From the NCBI RefSeq assembly GCF_001311865.1, contig NZ_BBCD01000007.1, positions 1-64,000 of the forward strand: a stretch of 64,000 bases of DNA. Reading direction: 5' to 3'. The notes below the pieces were generated by a model. That model was given only the letters and a program-made list of their open reading frames with translations, was not told where the DNA came from and searched no databases. How positions within the stretch are numbered: position 1 is the first letter of the stretch; each line of letters begins with the position of its first letter. Of this stretch, positions 1-10,281 are shown one piece after another. The position numbers and the translations under genes were made by a program. The stretch comes from Piscibacillus salipiscarius JCM 13188 (lineage in GTDB: Bacteria; Bacillota; Bacilli; Bacillales; Alkalibacillaceae).

Positions 1-60
1 AGTAGTGAGTTTGGGGAAGCCCGCGCCGTGCCTACGGAAAGCGAAGCATTTTGACGCAGC
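1..60. repeat. Fragment of a GC-rich extragenic repeat
   Basis: This edge segment is clearly richer in G+C than its surroundings and has no coding frame. On the minus strand it contains GCGTCAAAATGC followed by TTCGCTTTCCG and a run of GC-rich words, which resembles the dispersed extragenic repeats seen in many Bacillaceae genomes. Only one end is inside the window, so the full unit cannot be described. The family assignment is from memory of similar sequences and is not proven. Confidence 0.4.
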
Positions 61-61
61 T

Positions 62-112
62 AAAAATGAAGACGAATATTAGGGATTGATCTCTCCTCTA
101 ATATTCGTCTTC
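62..112 (-). terminator. Rho-independent terminator after aspartokinase
   Basis: A perfect 15-bp stem (68-82 with 98-112) is followed on the minus strand by an AUUUUU stretch, two bases past the stop codon of the aspartokinase gene. Confidence 0.9.
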
Positions 113-114
113 TT

Positions 115-1517
115 CTAGATTAATACATATTTTGTCCCAACCGCTTTTTTGTTTTTATCTAACTGGCATAGACGACTCAAAAAGTCCTGGTATAGTGAAT
201 GAACCGTCTGATCAATATCTTCCTCACGAATTCCAAACATCATCGATACATCTGATGAACCTTGGTTAATCATTTGAATATTGACACCTGCTTTAGCAAT
301 TGCAGTCGTAGCAATAGCAGCAACATTTACTCTCCGACTCATTCCTTCACCGACGATCACAACCATTCCTAAATTGTGATTAATATCAATGTTATCTACA
401 TTTAGTTCTTGTTTAATTCGTCTAAGTAAGCGTTCTTCTTTCTTTTCTGTTAATTGATCTGATCGGACAATAACAGACATACTGTCTATCCCTGAAGGTG
501 CATGCTCGAATGAAACACCTTCTTCAACTAAAATATTTAAAAGGTTTCGACCAAACCCTAGTTCCCTGTTCATTAAGTATTTACCAACATATATGCTTGA
601 GAAGCCTTTATCACTTGCAATACCTACCACTGGTCCATTATGTTCCTCTTTTTCAGCTACAATCATTGTACCTGGAGCAGCTGGCTCGTTAGTGTTTTTA
701 ATGCAAACAGGAATGTTCTTATTAAATGCCGGGATTAATGCTTCATCATGAAATACAGAGAAACCAGAATATGACAACTCACGCATTTCTTTATAAGTTA
801 AAGCTTTGATTTCTTTTGGACGTTCAACAATATTTGGATTAACACAATATACAGAACTTACATCTGTAAAATTCTCATATAGCTCAGCCTCAACACCTGC
901 AGCTACAATCGAGCCAGTAATGTCCGAACCGCCTCTTGGGAATGTGGTTAAAACTCCTTTTTCTGTGTAGCCAAAAATCCTGGAATAACAATTATTCCAT
1001 CTTTGTCCCTAAGTTGATTAATTTTTTCATAACTGGAATCCAGTACTTGCGCATCCCCTGGCTGATCACTCACAATAATTCCTGCATCTTTTGGATTGAC
1101 ATAAGTAGCGTTTAAACCAATTTTGTTTAAATAAGCACTCAACACTCTTGCTAATGAATCTTCACCCATCGCTTTAAGTGCGTCTTTTAGATGCGCAGTA
1201 TTATTTGTTTCATTTATAACATAGGTTGTTTCTTTTTTAACGCGACCTACAACGTCATCAGACAAGCCCAATTCTTGAGTAATAGATAAAAAACGGTCCA
1301 CAATTTGATTTAATGTTTGGCTCGTATCTTGTCCACTGATGTGCTGTTCTCCAAGCTTAATAAATAAATCAGTTACTTTTATATCTTCATCATATCGTTT
1401 CCCTGGTGCAGAAACGACGATAAATTTACGCTTTTCGTCTTCTTTAATAATATTAGCAACTTTTTGTAACATCTTAGCGCTCGCAACTGAACTGCCACCA
1501 AATTTAGCAACTTTCAT
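115..1517 (-). CDS. yclM: Aspartate kinase, YclM/ThrD (class III) type
   Basis: Phosphorylates aspartate, the first step of the lysine, threonine, methionine and diaminopimelate pathway. The N-terminus KFGGSSVAS is the amino-acid kinase signature, followed by VVSAPGK. The C-terminal part (GMVVIVGEGM, ATTAIAKAGVNIQMINQG) is a tandem ACT regulatory region. Total length is about 466 residues, as in the B. subtilis YclM type. The ATG at 1517 is chosen because AAGGGG lies just upstream. The reading frame breaks at an A5 run (973-977) where a sixth base restores GFFGYTEKGVLTTFPRGGSD, a conserved segment, so the break is probably a sequencing error. Monocistronic, with its own terminator. Confidence 0.9.
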
Positions 1518-1655
1518 GTATGATCCCCTTCCGAATATGTAATACATTTTTTACATTTTATCATTATGTATGTCATTAATGAAACTTGAAATTGTAGAGA
1601 ACTCTGAAGAATCACGCAATATTTTAAAGCATAATAAGTTTACACAAACTTTTAA

Positions 1656-1686
1656 GAATAAAAATAACACCTCATTAAATGAGGTG
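1656..1686 (-). terminator. Terminator after the small ORF downstream of spo0A
   Basis: A perfect 8-bp stem (1668-1675 with 1679-1686) has a U-rich tail on the minus strand (UUAUUUUUAUU). It lies about 23 bases past the stop of the 20-codon ORF, so it probably ends the spo0A transcript including that ORF. The rest of the 1548-1655 interval holds only the AT-rich upstream region of the aspartokinase gene. Confidence 0.75.
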
Positions 1687-1708
1687 CCTTTTAATCAAGA
1701 TTTTACTG

Positions 1709-1771
1709 TTATTTATGTTTAATTTCTGAAGAGAAGTACCAACCATTTGTTAACATAAATCTCATTTTCAT
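1709..1771 (-). CDS. Putative 20-residue peptide behind a hairpin-sequestered RBS
   Basis: A 20-codon ORF (begins MKMRFMLTNGWYF, ends EIKHK) starts seven bases after a perfect AGAGGAGG Shine-Dalgarno sequence and stops before a terminator, all within the spo0A-aspartokinase interval. The peptide is basic with an aromatic centre. The Shine-Dalgarno sequence forms one arm of a strong hairpin (1777-1809), so translation may depend on opening that structure. I do not recognise a family. The chance that the ORF is a by-product of the hairpin cannot be excluded. Confidence 0.45.
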   Translation of the reverse strand: MKMRFMLTNGWYFSSEIKHK

Positions 1772-1776
1772 TAATT

Positions 1777-1809
1777 AACCTCCTCTTTTAACAAAGTTAA
1801 GAGGAGGTT
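1777..1809 (-). promoter_or_regulatory. Hairpin enclosing the Shine-Dalgarno sequence of the small ORF
   Basis: An 11-bp perfect stem (1777-1787 with 1799-1809) is extended by three more pairs past a two-base bulge, with a TTT loop. It begins eight bases after the spo0A stop codon. No U-run follows, so it is not a classical terminator. Its 3' arm is AAGAGGAGGTT, a full ribosome binding site. Confidence 0.7.
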
Positions 1810-1817
1810 AGGATTCT

Positions 1818-2605
1818 TTAGCTAACTTTATGTTCTAATCGTAATTTATCGGCAATCATAGCAATGAATTCAGAATTAGTTGGTTTTGCTTTAGAAACGC
1901 TTACAGTATAACCAAATATAGATGATAACGAATCAATATTACCTCGATTCCAGGCAACTTCTATTGCGTGACGAATCGCTCTTTCTACACGTGATGCCGT
2001 TGTATTATATTTTTTCGCAATATCTGGATATAAAACTTTTGTGATTGAACCTAAAAGCTCGATATCATGATAAACCATTGAAATGGCTTCTCGTAAATAC
2101 ATGTAACCTTTAATATGAGCGGGAACTCCTACTTCATGGATGATGGAAGTAATATTAGCGTCTAAGTCAATTTTCTTTGCGGGTTTAACTGCTGACTGGC
2201 CTGGCTGAGTGGACATTGGTTTTTGTTGAATGGCACCTGCAGCTTGTAAAACCTGCTCTTTGAGCAAGTCCAAATCAAACGGTTTCAACATATAGTATGT
2301 AGCACCTAACTCAACAGCTTTCTTAGTAACAGATTCATGGCCAAACGCAGTTAACATAATTACATTAGGAAGTTCATCGACTTCTAATTCACGCATTTTT
2401 CTAGAACAGCTAAACCGTCAAGATGTGGCATAATAATGTCTAAGATGAGTACGTCTGGATTGGTGTCTTCAATTAATGTTAAGCATTCTCTACCATTATA
2501 CGCTGTTCCCACTACTTCGACCAATTCCTCCTCACCAAAATAATTCTCTAACATGGTGACTAAGTCCCTGTTGTCATCTGCAATCCCTAAACGTACTTTT
2601 TCCAT
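1818..2605 (-). CDS. spo0A: Sporulation master response regulator Spo0A
   Basis: Transcription factor that commits the cell to sporulation after phosphorelay phosphorylation. The N-terminal receiver domain shows GIADDNRDL, the phosphorylation site [13 protein letters not shown], and MLTAFG. The C-terminal effector domain has [19 protein letters not shown] and the DNA-recognition segment [21 protein letters not shown], both highly characteristic. The ATG at 2605 follows GGGAGG. About 262 residues once a one-base deficit in an A-run near 2396-2400 is corrected (VLEKMRELE). spoIVB is immediately upstream, the standard arrangement. A sigma-H promoter and 0A boxes precede it. Confidence 0.97.
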
Positions 2606-2647
2606 TAATGTAAACCTCCCAGATTTTTCTTCTGTCTTCACTTAACT

Positions 2648-2676
2648 TTATTCCATGTAATCCTGAAAAATCCTTC
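2648..2676 (-). promoter_or_regulatory. Sigma-H promoter of spo0A
   Basis: GAAGGATTT (2668-2676), an 11-base spacer and ATGGAATAA (2648-2656) match the sigma-H consensus RnAGGAwWW / RnnGAATww exactly. The predicted start lies about 35-40 bases before the spo0A start codon. Confidence 0.85.
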
Positions 2677-2737
2677 TTTTATCCGAAAAAATTTAAATTA
2701 TTTATATTTTTATTTAAATTCTAATAATTTCTTCTTT

Positions 2738-2777
2738 TTACGACAATTTTTGAGCTTTTTTAAAATTCTTTGTCGAT
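2738..2777. promoter_or_regulatory. Candidate 0A boxes upstream of spo0A
   Basis: TTGTCGTAA on the minus strand (2738-2746) and TTTGTCGAT on the plus strand (2769-2777) resemble the Spo0A box TTTGTCGAA. They sit upstream of the sigma-H promoter, where autoregulatory boxes are known in Bacillus. Confidence 0.55.
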
Positions 2778-2792
2778 TATATTAAATATACA

Positions 2793-2827
2793 AAAATAAA
2801 GCACCAATCATATCGATTGATGCTTTA
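2793..2827 (-). terminator. Terminator after spoIVB
   Basis: A GC-containing stem (AAAGCATCAATC pairing with GATTGGTGCTTT) is followed by UAUUUUUG on the minus strand, directly past the spoIVB stop. Confidence 0.85.
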
Positions 2828-2833
2828 AACGTT

Positions 2834-3897
2834 TTAGCTGGCTTTATTTAATTCTTCATCTGACTCTATTTGTAACCCTGCTTCATTTAACATCCATTCT
2901 ACATGTACACCATAGCCGCTTGTCGGATCATTTAAGAAAACATGTGTTACTGCCCCAACTAATTTTCCATCTTGAATAATTGGGCTTCCACTCATACCTT
3001 GTACGATGCCACCTGTTTTCTTTAGCAATTCAGGGTCAGTTATCTTAATAACCATCCCTTTAGTCTCAGGATTCTTACTTGGTACACTGCTAATTATTTC
3101 AATATCAAATGATTTAACCTCATCATCTTCAACAACGGTTAAAATTTTAGCTTTACCTTCCTTAACTTCATTAGATTTTGCAACAGGAATTGGATCATTA
3201 TGGTTTTTTAAAATTGACTCATTATTTAATTTACCAAAAATACCGTAATCACTATTGATTGAAATGGTACCTAAACTATCGTCATCCATAGAAAAGCGTG
3301 CTTTCTTTTCACCGGGGGTACCATTTTTACCTTTATTAATTGACGTAATGTCAGAAGTTACAATTTTACCATTATATATGTCAATTGGTTTTTCGTTTGA
3401 TGATCCATGATAATGTGACCTAATGCACCATACTTCTTAGTATCTGGATGATAAAAAGTAAGTGTCCCAATACCTGCAGTTGCATCTCTGATAAATAAGC
3501 CTAAACGATAAGCCTCATCTTTTACATCATATATTGGATTAATGGACAAAGGAAAGATGTGCTCTTTTCGTTTTAAGAGTAGTTCTACTGGCTTCTTACT
3601 CTCTTCAAGTTTCTTCATCTCTTGGATAAACGCATTCATGTTTTCAATTTTTTCACCGTTTAATTGAAGAATAATATCACCAGTTTTAACACCAGCTTGT
3701 TCAGCTGTTGAGACTTTACCATCATCAGTTTGAACAGGACTAAAACCTACAACAATCACACCAGTTGTGTGTAATTTAACACCGACGGATTGACCGCCAG
3801 GAATGACTTCACTAACAGTTTCAGCGGAAACATGCGAGAATGGAATTAAAAACGAAACAAGGAGAATTAATTGTATGATTTGGCGAGACTTTTTCAT
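2834..3897 (-). CDS. spoIVB: SpoIVB serine peptidase
   Basis: Forespore-secreted protease that triggers pro-sigma-K processing in the mother cell. In order it shows an N-terminal signal anchor ([19 protein letters not shown]), a PDZ domain ([16 protein letters not shown]), and an S55-family catalytic region with [12 protein letters not shown] and the serine motif [25 protein letters not shown] at 3897 has a GAGGAG site five bases away. A one-base shortfall in the T5 run at 3389-3393 breaks the frame just after MDHQTK; adding one base restores [14 protein letters not shown]. Lies between recN and spo0A as in B. subtilis. Confidence 0.93.
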
Positions 3898-3924
3898 GTT
3901 GACACTCCTCATTTCTTGATTAAG

Positions 3925-3954
3925 CTGTATGCTTAATTTGAGCATTTCGCATGC
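3925..3954 (-). promoter_or_regulatory. Candidate sigma-G promoter of spoIVB
   Basis: GCATG (3950-3954), an 18-base spacer and CATACAG (3925-3931) approximate the sigma-G consensus GMATR-N18-CATNMTA; the last two bases of the -10 deviate. spoIVB is known to be forespore-expressed, which supports the reading. Confidence 0.5.
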
Positions 3955-4047
3955 TTTTTAAACGATTAAAACACATGTAAAACAGTTTAAGATTTCCTAC
4001 TTTGTGTATTATTGATGTGAATAAAAGTATAGGTGGATTTTAATAAG

Positions 4048-4080
4048 AAAAAGCGCCTTAGAGTTTACACTTTAAGGCGC
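4048..4080 (-). terminator. Terminator after recN
   Basis: A GCGCCTTA-based stem is followed by UUUUU on the minus strand, four bases past the recN stop codon. Confidence 0.9.
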
Positions 4081-4083
4081 ATC

Positions 4084-5801
4084 CTATGCTTTAACGCTAT
4101 TTCTTGCCTGCTTAATTAATTCTTCAGCATGTTGTAACGTTGTATCTGTAATTTCAGCACCTGACATCATGCGGCTTATTTCAAGAACAGCTTCTTTACG
4201 GTCTAACTCTTTGACTGCTGTCGTTGTACGATGGTCATTTTGATCCTTTTCAATAAGTAAATGTTGATCTGCCATGGCTGCAACTTGTGGTAAATGGGTA
4301 ATACATAACACTTGAGAGTCATTTGATATTTGATGAATTTTTCTGCAATGGATTGTGCCACTCGCCCACTAACACCTGTATCAACTTCATCAAAAATAAC
4401 ACTTGTCATGTTTTGATGTTCTGCAAAAATACTTTTAAGTGCTAACATAATCCTCGATATTTCACCACCAGATGCTACTTTTTGCATTGGTTTAAGCGGT
4501 TCACCTGGATTTGTACTTATCATAAACTGGATTTGGTCTAAACCATTTTTAGATAACTTTATTGTTTGACCTCTCCAATTTATATGCCCTTCAATCGTAT
4601 TGAATTGAACATCAAATTGAGCTTTATCTAAATATAAATCCTTTAATTCAGCATGAATTGCTTGTTTAAGATTTTCACTTATTTGCTTTCGAACTTCATG
4701 TAACTGTTCTGCTTCTATAAGTGTGTCTTTTTCAACCTCATTTATTTGTTGTTCTAGCGAATGTAGATGAGTATCTTTATTCTCTAGTTGTTCTAATTCT
4801 TCTTCCATTTTAGCCATTAATTCCAATAATTCATTAACGTCTTTACCATATTTTCTCTTCAAACGATTAATTTCATGCAATCTTTTTTCAATTTCATTTA
4901 ATCGCTCAGGTTGAAATTCCAGTTGATCTAGCTGATTTCTGAGGTCAAATGACAATTCTTCAATAGCATAATAATGATTTTTTAGATGTTCTGAAAGGTT
5001 TTTAAATGATTCGCTAACATCCTCTAGTTGCTCAAGTGAGGTCATCGCATGACTAAGAAAATCTAAACCCTTATTCTCACCATATAAGGCATAATACGTT
5101 GTTTGCAAATTTTCAAAAACCCGTTCAAAATTGGCTAACTGCTGACGTTCATCTTCAAGTTGTGAGTCTTCATCAATTTCTAGTTCTGCTTCAGTTAATT
5201 CATTATACTGAAATTTAATTAAATCAATTCTTTGTGCAATTTCTTGTTCATTTTCGGATAAATCTTTGTATCGCCTTAATAACCGTTCATAATCGTTAAA
5301 CAAGATTAAATAAGATTCCTTCACTTGCGTTAACTTCTCATGTTGATATTCATCTAACAACTTAATATGTTGCTCAGGTTGCATTAGTGATTGAGTTTCA
5401 TGCTGACTATGTATGTCTATAAGTGCTTGGCCAACTTCTTTAAGTATCCCTAACGTAATTAGCTTGCCATTAACCTTGCAAATGCTCTTACCTTTAGATG
5501 TAATTTGCCTCTGCAAAATTATACTTCCTTCATCATCTAAAGGAATATCAAACTGCCTTATAACGTTATATACCTGATGTTGATCATCTTCGATAAAGAA
5601 AATTCCTTCTAAGTTTGCACGATCAGCTTCATGTCTAACAAATTCAACAGAAGCTCTTGCTCCAGCTAACAACTGAATAGCATCAATAATAATGGATTTA
5701 CCAGCTCCTGTTTCACCTGTTAAAACGGTTAAACCGTCTTTAAAACTTAAAGAAATTTCATCAATTATAGCAAAGTTTTTAATATTAATTTCTGCTAACA
5801 C
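4084..5801 (-). CDS. recN: DNA repair ATPase RecN
   Basis: SMC-like ATPase that gathers at double-strand breaks. Walker A is GETGAGKSI near residue 35; the centre is a long glutamate-rich coiled coil (roughly 150-350); the C-terminus holds the ABC signature ASGGEISRIMLALK, Walker B VIFDEVDTGVSG and ITHLPQVAAMADQH. The GTG at 5801 has GAGGTGG in front; an in-frame GTG at 5810 is possible. A T5 run at 4338-4342 (one base short) shifts the frame between Walker B and the final HLPQVA motif. argR lies directly upstream, so the two are probably co-transcribed. Confidence 0.95.
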
Positions 5802-5816
5802 GTTAGCCACCTCAAT

Positions 5817-6269
5817 TTAATTCAACATATCATTAAAACTGTCATATACTTCAACGCATTGTTCTGGAGAACGGCAGATGATCATACATGTATCATCACC
5901 ACATAGTGTACCCATTATTCCATTCCAATCTAATTGGTCTAAAAGCGCTCCGACTGCTTGAGCATTCCCAGGAATTGTTTTTAACACAATAAAATGATCT
6001 GCTCGATCTATTGATACAAAACTATCTGTTAACATTCTTCTTAATTTTTGAACAGGATCATAACGTTGATCCTGAGGCAAACTATATTTATAAGTCCCAT
6101 CATGATTAGGTACTTTTACTAATTGCAGTTCTTTAATATCCCTTGAGATCGTTGCTTGTGTAACAGGATAACCTAATTCATGGAACCGCTTTACCATTTC
6201 ATCTTGAGTTTCAATCGTCTCTTTAGATATTAATTCACGAATTTTCATCAATCGCTGTGCTTTTTTCAC
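5817..6269 (-). CDS. argR: Arginine repressor ArgR/AhrC
   Basis: Arginine-sensing regulator that represses biosynthesis and activates catabolism. Intact, 150 residues, the usual length. The N-terminal winged helix contains the recognition segment [19 protein letters not shown]; the C-terminal hexamerisation/arginine-binding domain shows [16 protein letters not shown] and [18 protein letters not shown] start ([13 protein letters not shown]) with GGTGG upstream matches the family N-terminus. Placed between tlyA and recN. Confidence 0.95.
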   Translation of the reverse strand: MKKAQRLMKIRELISKETIETQDEMVKRFHELGYPVTQATISRDIKELQLVKVPNHDGTYKYSLPQDQRYDPVQKLRRMLTDSFVSIDRADHFIVLKTIPGNAQAVGALLDQLDWNGIMGTLCGDDTCMIICRSPEQCVEVYDSFNDMLN

Positions 6270-6284
6270 TTAAATACCACCAAC

Positions 6285-7118
6285 TTAATTATTCGATTTT
6301 TTCTTTTGGCTAAAGTCTTGGTGTGCTAATTGAACCACTTCACTAATGCGAGATGAGTTTATATCTGTTTGTGGTACGTCACCCGTCCATCTTGCATGCA
6401 GTAAAAACTCAATATTTCCATCTCCACCTGTAATTGGTGAGTAATCTAATCCAAGTAAATCAAAACCTTCATCATAAACAAAATTCGTAATGGTTCGAAT
6501 AACTTCTTCATGAATTTTTGGATCTCTAATGATACCTTTTACCAACTTGTTCTCGTCCAGCTTCAAATTGGGGTTTTATTAGAGCGACAATATCAGATTG
6601 GTCTAATAATAAATGCTTTAATACAGGAAAAATTAATTTTAATGATATGAACGAAACATCTGTCACAGCCATATTTGGAAGGCCATGATTTAAATCATCT
6701 AGTGTAACATAACGAAAGTTTGTTCTTTCCATAACATGTACTCTAGGGTCATTTCTTAATTTCCAATCTAATTGATTATAACCAACATCTATGGCATATA
6801 CCTCTTTCGCGCCATTTTGCAAAGAACAATCCGTAAATCCACCAGTTGATGAGCCGATATCCATGACTAGACGGTCATTTAATGAGATCTTAAAAACCTT
6901 TAACGCTTTCTCAAGTTTAAGACCACCTCTGCTAACATATGGAATAGCTTTACCTTTTACCGTTACGTCTATAGCAGGATCTATTTTCAATCCTGGTTTA
7001 TCTAAACGTTCTGTATGATGAAATACCAAACCAGCCATAATTGAACGCTTTGCTTTTTCTCTTGAATCAAAAAACCTTTTTCAACTAAAAATGTATCTAA
7101 ACGAACTTTCTTACTCAT
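6285..7118 (-). CDS. tlyA: TlyA-family rRNA methyltransferase (YqxC)
   Basis: Predicted 2'-O-methyltransferase acting on rRNA, sometimes linked to hemolysis. An S4 RNA-binding domain (KVRLDTFLVEKGFFDSREKAKRSI) precedes an FtsJ-like domain with VMDIGSSTGGFTDC (SAM site), AIDVGYNQLDWKLR and ALIKPQFEAGREQVGK. Two frame breaks are present, one in a T6 run near 7074 and one in an A-run near 6536; both restore conserved sequence when corrected. The start ATG at 7118 is next to the dxs stop, so the gene continues the dxs operon. Confidence 0.92.
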
Positions 7119-7121
7119 ACT

Positions 7122-9012
7122 CTAAGCTCTTTTCTCTTTTGTTGGGACCATCTCTTTTAACTGATCCATTACTCCGCTCTTTGTAAGACCAACTTCTTCA
7201 AGCAATTCATTTACGCTACCGTGCTCAATAAAGCGGTCAGGAATACCCATTCTTTTTACATAAGGCATTGGTTTATTTTCTTGTTCAAAAAATTCAAGCA
7301 CTGCACTACCAAACCCACCTTTAAGAGCATGTTCCTCTAAGGTCAACATTGGGATTTGACTCTTATATAACTCTTTAAGCAGTTTGGAATCGAGTGGTTT
7401 AATAAACCTTGCATTGACTACTTTAATGGAATAATCTTCTTTTTCAAGTTCATTAGCAGCATCTAACGCTAAATCAATCATCGTGCCAAAGGTTAAAATA
7501 ACCGCATCCTCACCTTCTTTGAGAACTTCCCACTTTCCAATTGGTAGTTTTTGAAGTGGTCTCTCCTCAGGTGCCGATTTGGCGTTACCTCGTGGATATC
7601 TAACGGCTATTGGTCCACTTTGATGCTCTAATGCTGTGTAAACCATATCCTGGCATTCATCTGCATCTTTAGGCATCATAATCGATATATTTGGTAAATC
7701 TCTAAGGAAGGATATATCAAATACGCCTTGGTGTGTCTCACCATCTGCACCGACTAATCCTGCACGATCAATTCCAAATGCTACATTTAAGTTTTGACGG
7801 CAAATATCATGCACAACTTGGTCAAAACCTCTTTGCAAGAATGTGGAATAAATCGACAAGAATGGTTTTAGCCCTTGAGTTGCTACACCACCAGCTAATG
7901 TCGTTGCATGCTGTTCAGCAATTCCTACATCAAAAAGCCTGTCCGGAAATTTCTTTTTAAAATCTTCAAGTTTTGAACCAACTGTCATCGCAGGAGTTAT
8001 AGCCACTACATCTCGGTCTTTGTCGGCAACTTTCATAAGTGTATCGCTTACAATTTTACTCCAACCAGGACCATTAGACGCTTTTTTCATACTTTCTCCT
8101 GATTCAATTTTATAAGGGCCAACGCCATGCCATGTTCCAATTTTATCGGATTCAGCTGGTTGGTATCCCTTACCTTTTTGGTTATGACATGAACGAGTAT
8201 TGGTCCTTCTGTCTTTTTAGCATATTGAATGGAATTAAATAAATCATCAAAATCATGCCCATCAACAGGTCCATAATAAGTGAATCCCATTTCTTCAAAA
8301 AACATGCCTGGCACAACTAAATACTTCATACTGTCTTTAACACGTTCAGCAGCAGTGGCTAAACGACCGCCAACAGCCGGTACTTTTTTCATAAGCCATT
8401 CAAGCTCATCTTTAACCCAATTGTATTTTTGCCCGCTTCTTAATCTACCTAGTATATTGTGGAGCGCACCAACGTTTGGAGCAATCGACATTTCATTATC
8501 ATTTAAAATTACAATTATATTCTTCTTTTCACTTCCAATATGGTTTAAAGCTTCTAAAGCCATGCCACCAGTTAAGGCACCATCACCTATAACTGGCACA
8601 ACAGAATGGTCCTCTCCTTTAATATCCCTAGCAATTGCCATACCCATTGCAGCAGATAAAGAAGTTGAACTATGCCCTGTTTCCCAAATATCATGTTCGC
8701 TCTCATTCATTTTCGGGAAACCACATAGACCTTTGTATTGTCTTAATGTTGAAAATTGATCAGTTCTACCTGTTAACATTTTATGAACATAAGATTGATG
8801 TCCTACATCCCAAATAAATTTATCTTTAGGGCTATCAAAGGCATGATGCAACGCTAATGTTAATTCTACTACACCTAAATTAGGTCCTAAATGTCCTCCA
8901 GTAACAGACAGTTCTTGTATTAGGAACTGTCTAATTTTTCACTTAAACCTTTAAGTTCTTCAATTGATAATGCTTTAATATCTGAAGGATGTTTAATTTC
9001 TTTAAGATCCAA
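7122..9012 (-). CDS. dxs: 1-deoxy-D-xylulose-5-phosphate synthase
   Basis: Thiamine-diphosphate enzyme joining pyruvate and glyceraldehyde-3-phosphate, the first step of the MEP isoprenoid pathway. Visible motifs: [17 protein letters not shown], the TPP loop [22 protein letters not shown], and in the transketolase-like C-terminus [15 protein letters not shown] and [15 protein letters not shown]. About 630 residues. A TTG start ([14 protein letters not shown]) is inferred behind AGGTGAG. Two indels interrupt it, near 8934 and in an A5 run near 8175-8180. It follows oapA and the OLE RNA. Confidence 0.95.
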
Positions 9013-9048
9013 GTGGACCACTCACCTTTATACTATATTTCTTGCTTA

Positions 9049-9622
9049 TTATTTTTCTTTTTTAATGAAGGTAAAAATTCGTATATTCAGTTTATTTTCT
9101 ACAAAAAATGCTAATTTACCTGCAAACAATATAATTTGTGTGGATTTCGTCATTGCTAATGTTTTTCCAAAAGCCTTACCACCAACAGTAAGTGCTGCTA
9201 CAATGCTAGTTAACACAATTGAAAGGGTTGGTCTCCCTGTATTAAATACATCAACTAATTGTGTTACCACTAATGCCGCAGCTGTACCACTAACAATACC
9301 AGCAATATCACCAATTACATCGTTACAAAACGATGCAAAACGGTCAGCATTTCTGACAATAACAATTGATTCTTTTGCACCTGTCACTTTTTCGGCTGCC
9401 ATGGCATGAAAAGGTTGTTCAGTCGCAGCAGCTGCTGCTATTCCCATCATATCAAACACAACGCCTATAAAAACAATAATAAATACAATAATTAATCCAA
9501 TTGTCCATATTGTCCCGTCTAAAGCGACATTAGATACAATTGAAAAATGGCCGCTAACACGAAAGTGATAACGGCGATACTTATACTAAATTTAGTGATC
9601 TTTTTAAAGTTTTTCTATTCAT
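9049..9622 (-). CDS. oapA: OLE-associated protein OapA (membrane partner of OLE RNA)
   Basis: Integral membrane protein next to the OLE RNA gene. The reconstructed chain is about 190 residues with a short basic N-terminus (MNRKTLKRS), transmembrane stretches (IAVITFVLAAIF, WTIGLIIVFIIVFIGVVFD, later helices around TLSIVLTSIVAALTVG) and the conserved blocks DMMGIAAAA, PFHAMAAEKV and RNADRFASFCNDVIGDIAG. OapA from B. halodurans has this layout and binds OLE RNA at the membrane; the family is distantly related to DUF21/CorC-type magnesium proteins. Two one-base indels (near 9580 and in the A5 run at 9543-9547) break the first 50 codons. Assignment rests on motifs plus position between OLE and dxs. 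Confidence 0.88.
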
Positions 9623-9664
9623 AAATACCTCGTAGTTGTACAAATTAAAAACAAACACTTTATA

Positions 9665-10276
9665 TGTAGATAGGGATGGTCACTTAAAAGGTAAATATTG
9701 CGGCTTAGGTCCAGTAGGTTTTCCCAATCCGGTGCCGTGTGTTGCCACATCGGTGGTTCCCCTTTAAACCGAACTTAACTGCGTCACCACAGCTAGACTG
9801 GACTACCACTTAGTCCACACTACAATCCCTTTTAAGTGTCCCGAGAACAGTCTAGGAGTTTTCCTCGACAGTCTTTAACCACTTCCTAGCCTCTTTTGCA
9901 GTGTTTATTTCATACAATGTCAACAGCACGTCCTCGGTGGCCATCCGATTCAATGCTTTTAATTGTAATCCCCTAAACACCACTCAAGGCAGGCTACGCT
10001 GCAAATAAGGATCCTAACCTTATAGTGCAGGTTCATACCCCATTTCGTACCCCATTAAGCGCGATTAATGGGGCACAATAATGGGCCTCCGCGGAAGTAG
10101 GGTCAACGCCCACATGCCTTTGTGGATCGCCCTACAACCTTAACTCCCAGCATTGACCCAAGGCTGGGCGCCTCAAGCCAACACCAGGAACTTCATCGAT
10201 GTGCCCTTTGGCGGATTTTTAGGCCCGCCTTCAGAAGTGGAGGACCGACTAGAATACTGCACCACCCCTATTGCAA
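9665..10276 (-). ncRNA. ole: OLE RNA (ornate, large, extremophilic)
   Basis: A 610-base non-coding block, GC-richer than its flanks, lies between ispA and oapA, exactly where OLE RNA sits in B. halodurans. Its two ends pair: 10261-10271 with 9670-9680 gives an 11-bp closing helix with one G-U pair. Internal hairpins can be read directly: a perfect 9-bp stem at 10050-10073, CCCAGC/GCTGGG, GGCGG/CCGCC, CCACA/TGTGG, GGACTA/TAGTCC, and a GNRA (GCAA) tetraloop hairpin near 9735-9753. OLE forms a membrane ribonucleoprotein with OapA and is linked to tolerance of alcohol, cold and magnesium stress; its molecular role is unsettled. The short ORFs crossing this block show no protein character. Confidence 0.9.
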
Positions 10277-10281
10277 TGACT

